Below are positions 61,561 through 64,000 of a stretch of DNA of 64,000 nucleotides, in pieces. The DNA is from Alphaproteobacteria bacterium (GTDB taxonomy: Bacteria; Pseudomonadota; Alphaproteobacteria; Caulobacterales; Caulobacteraceae). A model generated the notes under the pieces. That model worked only from the letters and a program-made list of their open reading frames with translations, searched no databases and was not told where the DNA came from. Location: NCBI GenBank assembly GCA_018826515.1, contig JAHKAM010000060.1, positions 62,001 through 126,000 of the forward strand. The letters run 5' to 3'. Position 1 is the stretch's first letter. Each line of letters starts with the position of its first letter. Position numbers and translations under genes: made by a program.

Positions 61561-61601
61561 GGGACCCCTCCTCTGGATGGCCCCAGTTCGGACGGGTTCG
61601 G

Positions 61602-61616
61602 TTAACGAAGACTTAC
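61602..61616. promoter_or_regulatory. CtrA-like motif TTAA-N7-TTAC
   Basis: TTAA CGAAGAC TTAC has the spacing of the Caulobacter CtrA site TTAA-N7-TTAA with one mismatch. It lies between the small membrane-protein gene and trpG, 42 bases before the 60-residue gene's start and 49 before trpG. One degenerate match is weak evidence. Confidence 0.25.
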
Positions 61617-61664
61617 CGTCACAGCCGCTTGGCGCGGCCCCCCGCACCCCCTAGAAGCCGGACC

Positions 61665-62255
61665 ATGATCCTCGTCGTCGACAACTACGACAGCTTCACC
61701 TGGAACCTCGTCCACTACCTCGCGGAGTTGGGCGCGGAGACGCGTGTCGTGCGCAATGACGACCTGACCGCCGCCGACGCCTGGGCCCTGAAGCCCCAGG
61801 CGGTGCTGCTGTCGCCCGGTCCCTGCACGCCCAACGAGGCCGGGATCTGCCTCGCCCTCCTCGACACCGCGCCGCTGGACATGCCGATCTTCGGCGTCTG
61901 CCTCGGCCATCAGGCCCTGGGTCAGGCCTTCGGCGGCGAGGTGATCCGCGCCAAGGCCCTGATGCACGGCAAGACCTCGCCGATCGAGCATGAGGGCCGC
62001 AGCGTCTTCAAGGGCCTGCCCTCGCCCTTCACCGCCACCCGCTATCACTCGCTGGCCGTGCGCCGCGAAACCCTGCCCGACGTTCTCGAGGTCACCGCCT
62101 GGACCGCCGACGGCGAGATCATGGGTCTGGCCCACAGGACCCGCCCGCTCCACGGCGTCCAGTTCCACCCGGAATCCATCGCCACCGAACACGGCCACGA
62201 CCTGCTCGGCAATTTCCTCGACCTCGCCAATATCAAACGCACGGCGATGGTCTGA
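61665..62255 (+). CDS. trpG: Anthranilate synthase component II (glutamine amidotransferase) TrpG
   Basis: 196 residues from ATG 61665 ([19 protein letters not shown]). Class I amidotransferase triad: Cys in [16 protein letters not shown], His and Glu in [27 protein letters not shown] and YHSLAV complete the family picture. It supplies ammonia from glutamine to TrpE and, as in many bacteria, might also serve aminodeoxychorismate synthase. Its stop overlaps the trpD start by one base (TGATG). Confidence 0.95.
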   Translation: MILVVDNYDSFTWNLVHYLAELGAETRVVRNDDLTAADAWALKPQAVLLSPGPCTPNEAGICLALLDTAPLDMPIFGVCLGHQALGQAFGGEVIRAKALMHGKTSPIEHEGRSVFKGLPSPFTATRYHSLAVRRETLPDVLEVTAWTADGEIMGLAHRTRPLHGVQFHPESIATEHGHDLLGNFLDLANIKRTAMV

Positions 62256-63289
62256 TGGCTGACACCTTCAAGCCCTTGCTCGCCAGGCTGGTCGATGGCC
62301 GCGTGCTGTCGGCCGACGAGGCCCACGCGTTCTTCGCCGCCTGCCTGCGCGGCGAACCGACGCCCGCCCAGGTCGCCGCCGCTGTCACCGCCCTGCGCAT
62401 CCGCGGCGAGACGGTCGAGGAGATCGCCGCCTTCGCCACCGCCATGCGTGAGGCCGCGAAGACGCTCGACCACCCCTATGACGCCATCGACACCTGCGGC
62501 ACCGGCGGCGACGGCCAGCACACCTTCAACATCTCCACCGCCGCCGCCCTCGTGCTCGCCGGCGCGGGCCTGAAGGTCGCCAAACACGGCAACCGGGCCA
62601 TGAGCTCGAAATCCGGCTCCTCGGACGTGCTGTCGGTGCTGGGCGTCAATCTGCAGGCCAGTCCGGCGCAGCAGCGCCGCTCGCTGGACGAGGCCGGCAT
62701 CGCCTTCCTGTTCGCCCCCGCCTATCACGGCGCCATGCGCCACGTCGGGCCGGTACGAGCCGAGATCGGCTTCCGCACCGTCTTCAACCTGCTGGGGCCG
62801 CTGTCCAATCCGGCCGGCGCGAAACGTCAGGTCATGGGCGTCTATGACCCCCGCCTGCTGGAGCCGCTGGCCGAGGTGCTGGGCCGGCTCGGCGCGACCC
62901 GTGCCTGGACCGTCCACGGCCAGGGCCTCGACGAACTGACCACCACGGGCGAAACCGAGGTCGCGGAGTGGAAGGACGGGGCCGTCCGCCGCTTCACCGT
63001 CACGCCCGAGGAGGCCGGCCTGCCGCGCGCCGATCTGGCCGCCCTGCGCGGCGGCGACGCCGAGGAAAACGCGGCCGCCCTGCGCGCCCTTCTGGACGGG
63101 ACGGCAGGCGCCTATCGCGACATCGTCCTGCTCAACGCCGCCGCCGCCCTCGTCGTCGCCGACCGCGCCCATGATCTCGCCGACGGCGCGGCCCTCGCCG
63201 CCGCCGTCATCGATGACGGCCGCGCGGCGAAAGCCCTGGCCGATCTGGTCGAGGCCACCAACGCCGTGATCGAGGAAGACCCCGCTTGA
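62255..63289 (+). CDS. trpD: Anthranilate phosphoribosyltransferase TrpD
   Basis: 344 residues. [28 protein letters not shown] (PRPP-binding GTGGD), [61 protein letters not shown] and [14 protein letters not shown] are the family landmarks, quoted in part. It joins anthranilate to phosphoribosyl pyrophosphate. One-base overlap with trpG and a 4-base TTGA overlap with trpC give continuous coupling. Confidence 0.97.
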   Translation: MADTFKPLLARLVDGRVLSADEAHAFFAACLRGEPTPAQVAAAVTALRIRGETVEEIAAFATAMREAAKTLDHPYDAIDTCGTGGDGQHTFNISTAAALVLAGAGLKVAKHGNRAMSSKSGSSDVLSVLGVNLQASPAQQRRSLDEAGIAFLFAPAYHGAMRHVGPVRAEIGFRTVFNLLGPLSNPAGAKRQVMGVYDPRLLEPLAEVLGRLGATRAWTVHGQGLDELTTTGETEVAEWKDGAVRRFTVTPEEAGLPRADLAALRGGDAEENAAALRALLDGTAGAYRDIVLLNAAAALVVADRAHDLADGAALAAAVIDDGRAAKALADLVEATNAVIEEDPA

Positions 63290-64000
63290 ACGACGTCCTC
63301 GCCGGCATCGCCGCCTACAAACGCATCGATGTCGACGCCCGCAAGGCGGCGACATCGCAGGACGCCGTCGAGTCGCTGGCCCGCCTCGCCTCGCCGCCGC
63401 GCGGTTTCCGCGCCGCCCTCGAACGCCGTGTCGAGAAAACCGGCCGCCCGGCCCTGATCGCCGAGATCAAGAAGGCCAGCCCTTCGAAGGGCCTGATCCG
63501 CGCCGACTTCGACCCGCCCGAGCTGGCCCGGGCCTATGAGCGCGGCGGGGCGAACTGCCTCTCGGTCCTGACCGACGGCCCCAGCTTCCAGGGTGACGAC
63601 GCCTTCCTCGCCGCCGCCCGCAACGCGACGGCCCTGCCCTGTCTGCGCAAGGACTTCCTCGTCGATCCCTGGCAGGTGGCCGAGAGCCGCGCCCTCGGCG
63701 CCGACTGCATCCTGATCATCCTCGCCATGATCGACGACGCCCTCGCCGCCGATCTTCTCGCCGAAGCTGAACGCTTTGGCATGGACGCCCTGATCGAGAC
63801 CCACGACGAGGCCGAAATGGCTCGCGCCTGCAAGCTGGGCGGCGATCTGGTGGGGATCAACAACCGCTCCCTGCGGACCTTCGAGGTCGACCTCGCCGTC
63901 ACCGAACGGCTGGCCATGCTGAGCCCCGTCCGGGCGCTTCTGGTCGCCGAGAGCGGCATCTTCACCCCCGACGACGTCCAGAGGGTGTCTGACGCCCATG
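63286..64000 (+). CDS. trpC: Indole-3-glycerol-phosphate synthase TrpC (3' truncated by window)
   Basis: 238 codons visible, no stop before the window ends. The only suitable start is TTG 63286, overlapping the trpD stop as TTGA, giving (M)[23 protein letters not shown] marks: [41 protein letters not shown] (in part), [54 protein letters not shown] and VAESGI. All catalytic Lys and Glu positions in these motifs are present. Converts carboxyphenylamino-deoxyribulose phosphate to indoleglycerol phosphate. Confidence 0.94.
   Translation, partial: MNDVLAGIAAYKRIDVDARKAATSQDAVESLARLASPPRGFRAALERRVEKTGRPALIAEIKKASPSKGLIRADFDPPELARAYERGGANCLSVLTDGPSFQGDDAFLAAARNATALPCLRKDFLVDPWQVAESRALGADCILIILAMIDDALAADLLAEAERFGMDALIETHDEAEMARACKLGGDLVGINNRSLRTFEVDLAVTERLAMLSPVRALLVAESGIFTPDDVQRVSDAH

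Overview
The window is a dense, very GC-rich chromosomal stretch from an alphaproteobacterium, most likely a member of Caulobacterales, with Brevundimonas the best guess. This rests on the gene content and order (yfgM-bamB-der, glpX-recJ, ppiD-trpE), an NDUFS4-type complex I subunit, a CheE-like protein and class I PHA synthase. The species cannot be fixed from sequence reading alone. I see no prophage, integrative element, insertion sequence or CRISPR array; almost everything is core chromosome, with a few accessory modules (two toxin-antitoxin pairs, two ECF sigma cassettes).

Layout. 0-6.7 kb: the end of a low-molecular-weight phosphatase, a Tat-exported Kelch protein, rsmD and an RluB-type pseudouridine synthase, tadA starting head-to-head with it, an MliC-like lipoprotein, and the aroK-aroB-GNAT operon. 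6.8-10.3 kb: xerD, a DUF1902/HicA pair whose toxin lacks a normal start codon, accA, and a receiver protein coupled to a CheE-like protein. 10.3-18.4 kb: an Atm1-type ABC exporter, radA, cvpA-purF, a VOC protein, a ParDE pair, an SDR and an LprI-like protein. 18.4-23.1 kb: panB, yfgM, bamB and der (envelope biogenesis and ribosome assembly). 23.2-26.8 kb: two paralogous three-gene ECF sigma cassettes flanking a Tat/lipobox endonuclease-phosphatase gene. 27-33.6 kb: mfd, sdhE and recG. 33.6-38.1 kb: kdsA, hldE, hldD and a coupled alpha/beta hydrolase (LPS inner-core sugars). 38.2-45.5 kb: photolyase, cfa, a sulfurtransferase, a dicarboxylate/amino-acid symporter, an orphan amino-acid-binding lipoprotein and a Cys/Met-type PLP lyase. 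45.6-48 kb: three tRNA genes (Arg, Pro, Glu) among small genes. 48-56.8 kb: recJ-glpX, phaC, msrB, argC and the rplM-rpsI operon. 56.9-57.9 kb: the only long stretch without a gene, rich in inverted repeats. 57.9-64 kb: ppiD-trpE, trpG-trpD-trpC (trpC runs off the end).

Genes are packed tightly. Many same-strand neighbours overlap by ATGA, GTGA or TTGA, and six convergent pairs share a single CTAG that supplies both stop codons. Starts were chosen by conserved N-termini, signal peptides, Shine-Dalgarno sequences and coupling to the upstream stop; where these conflict, the entry says so.
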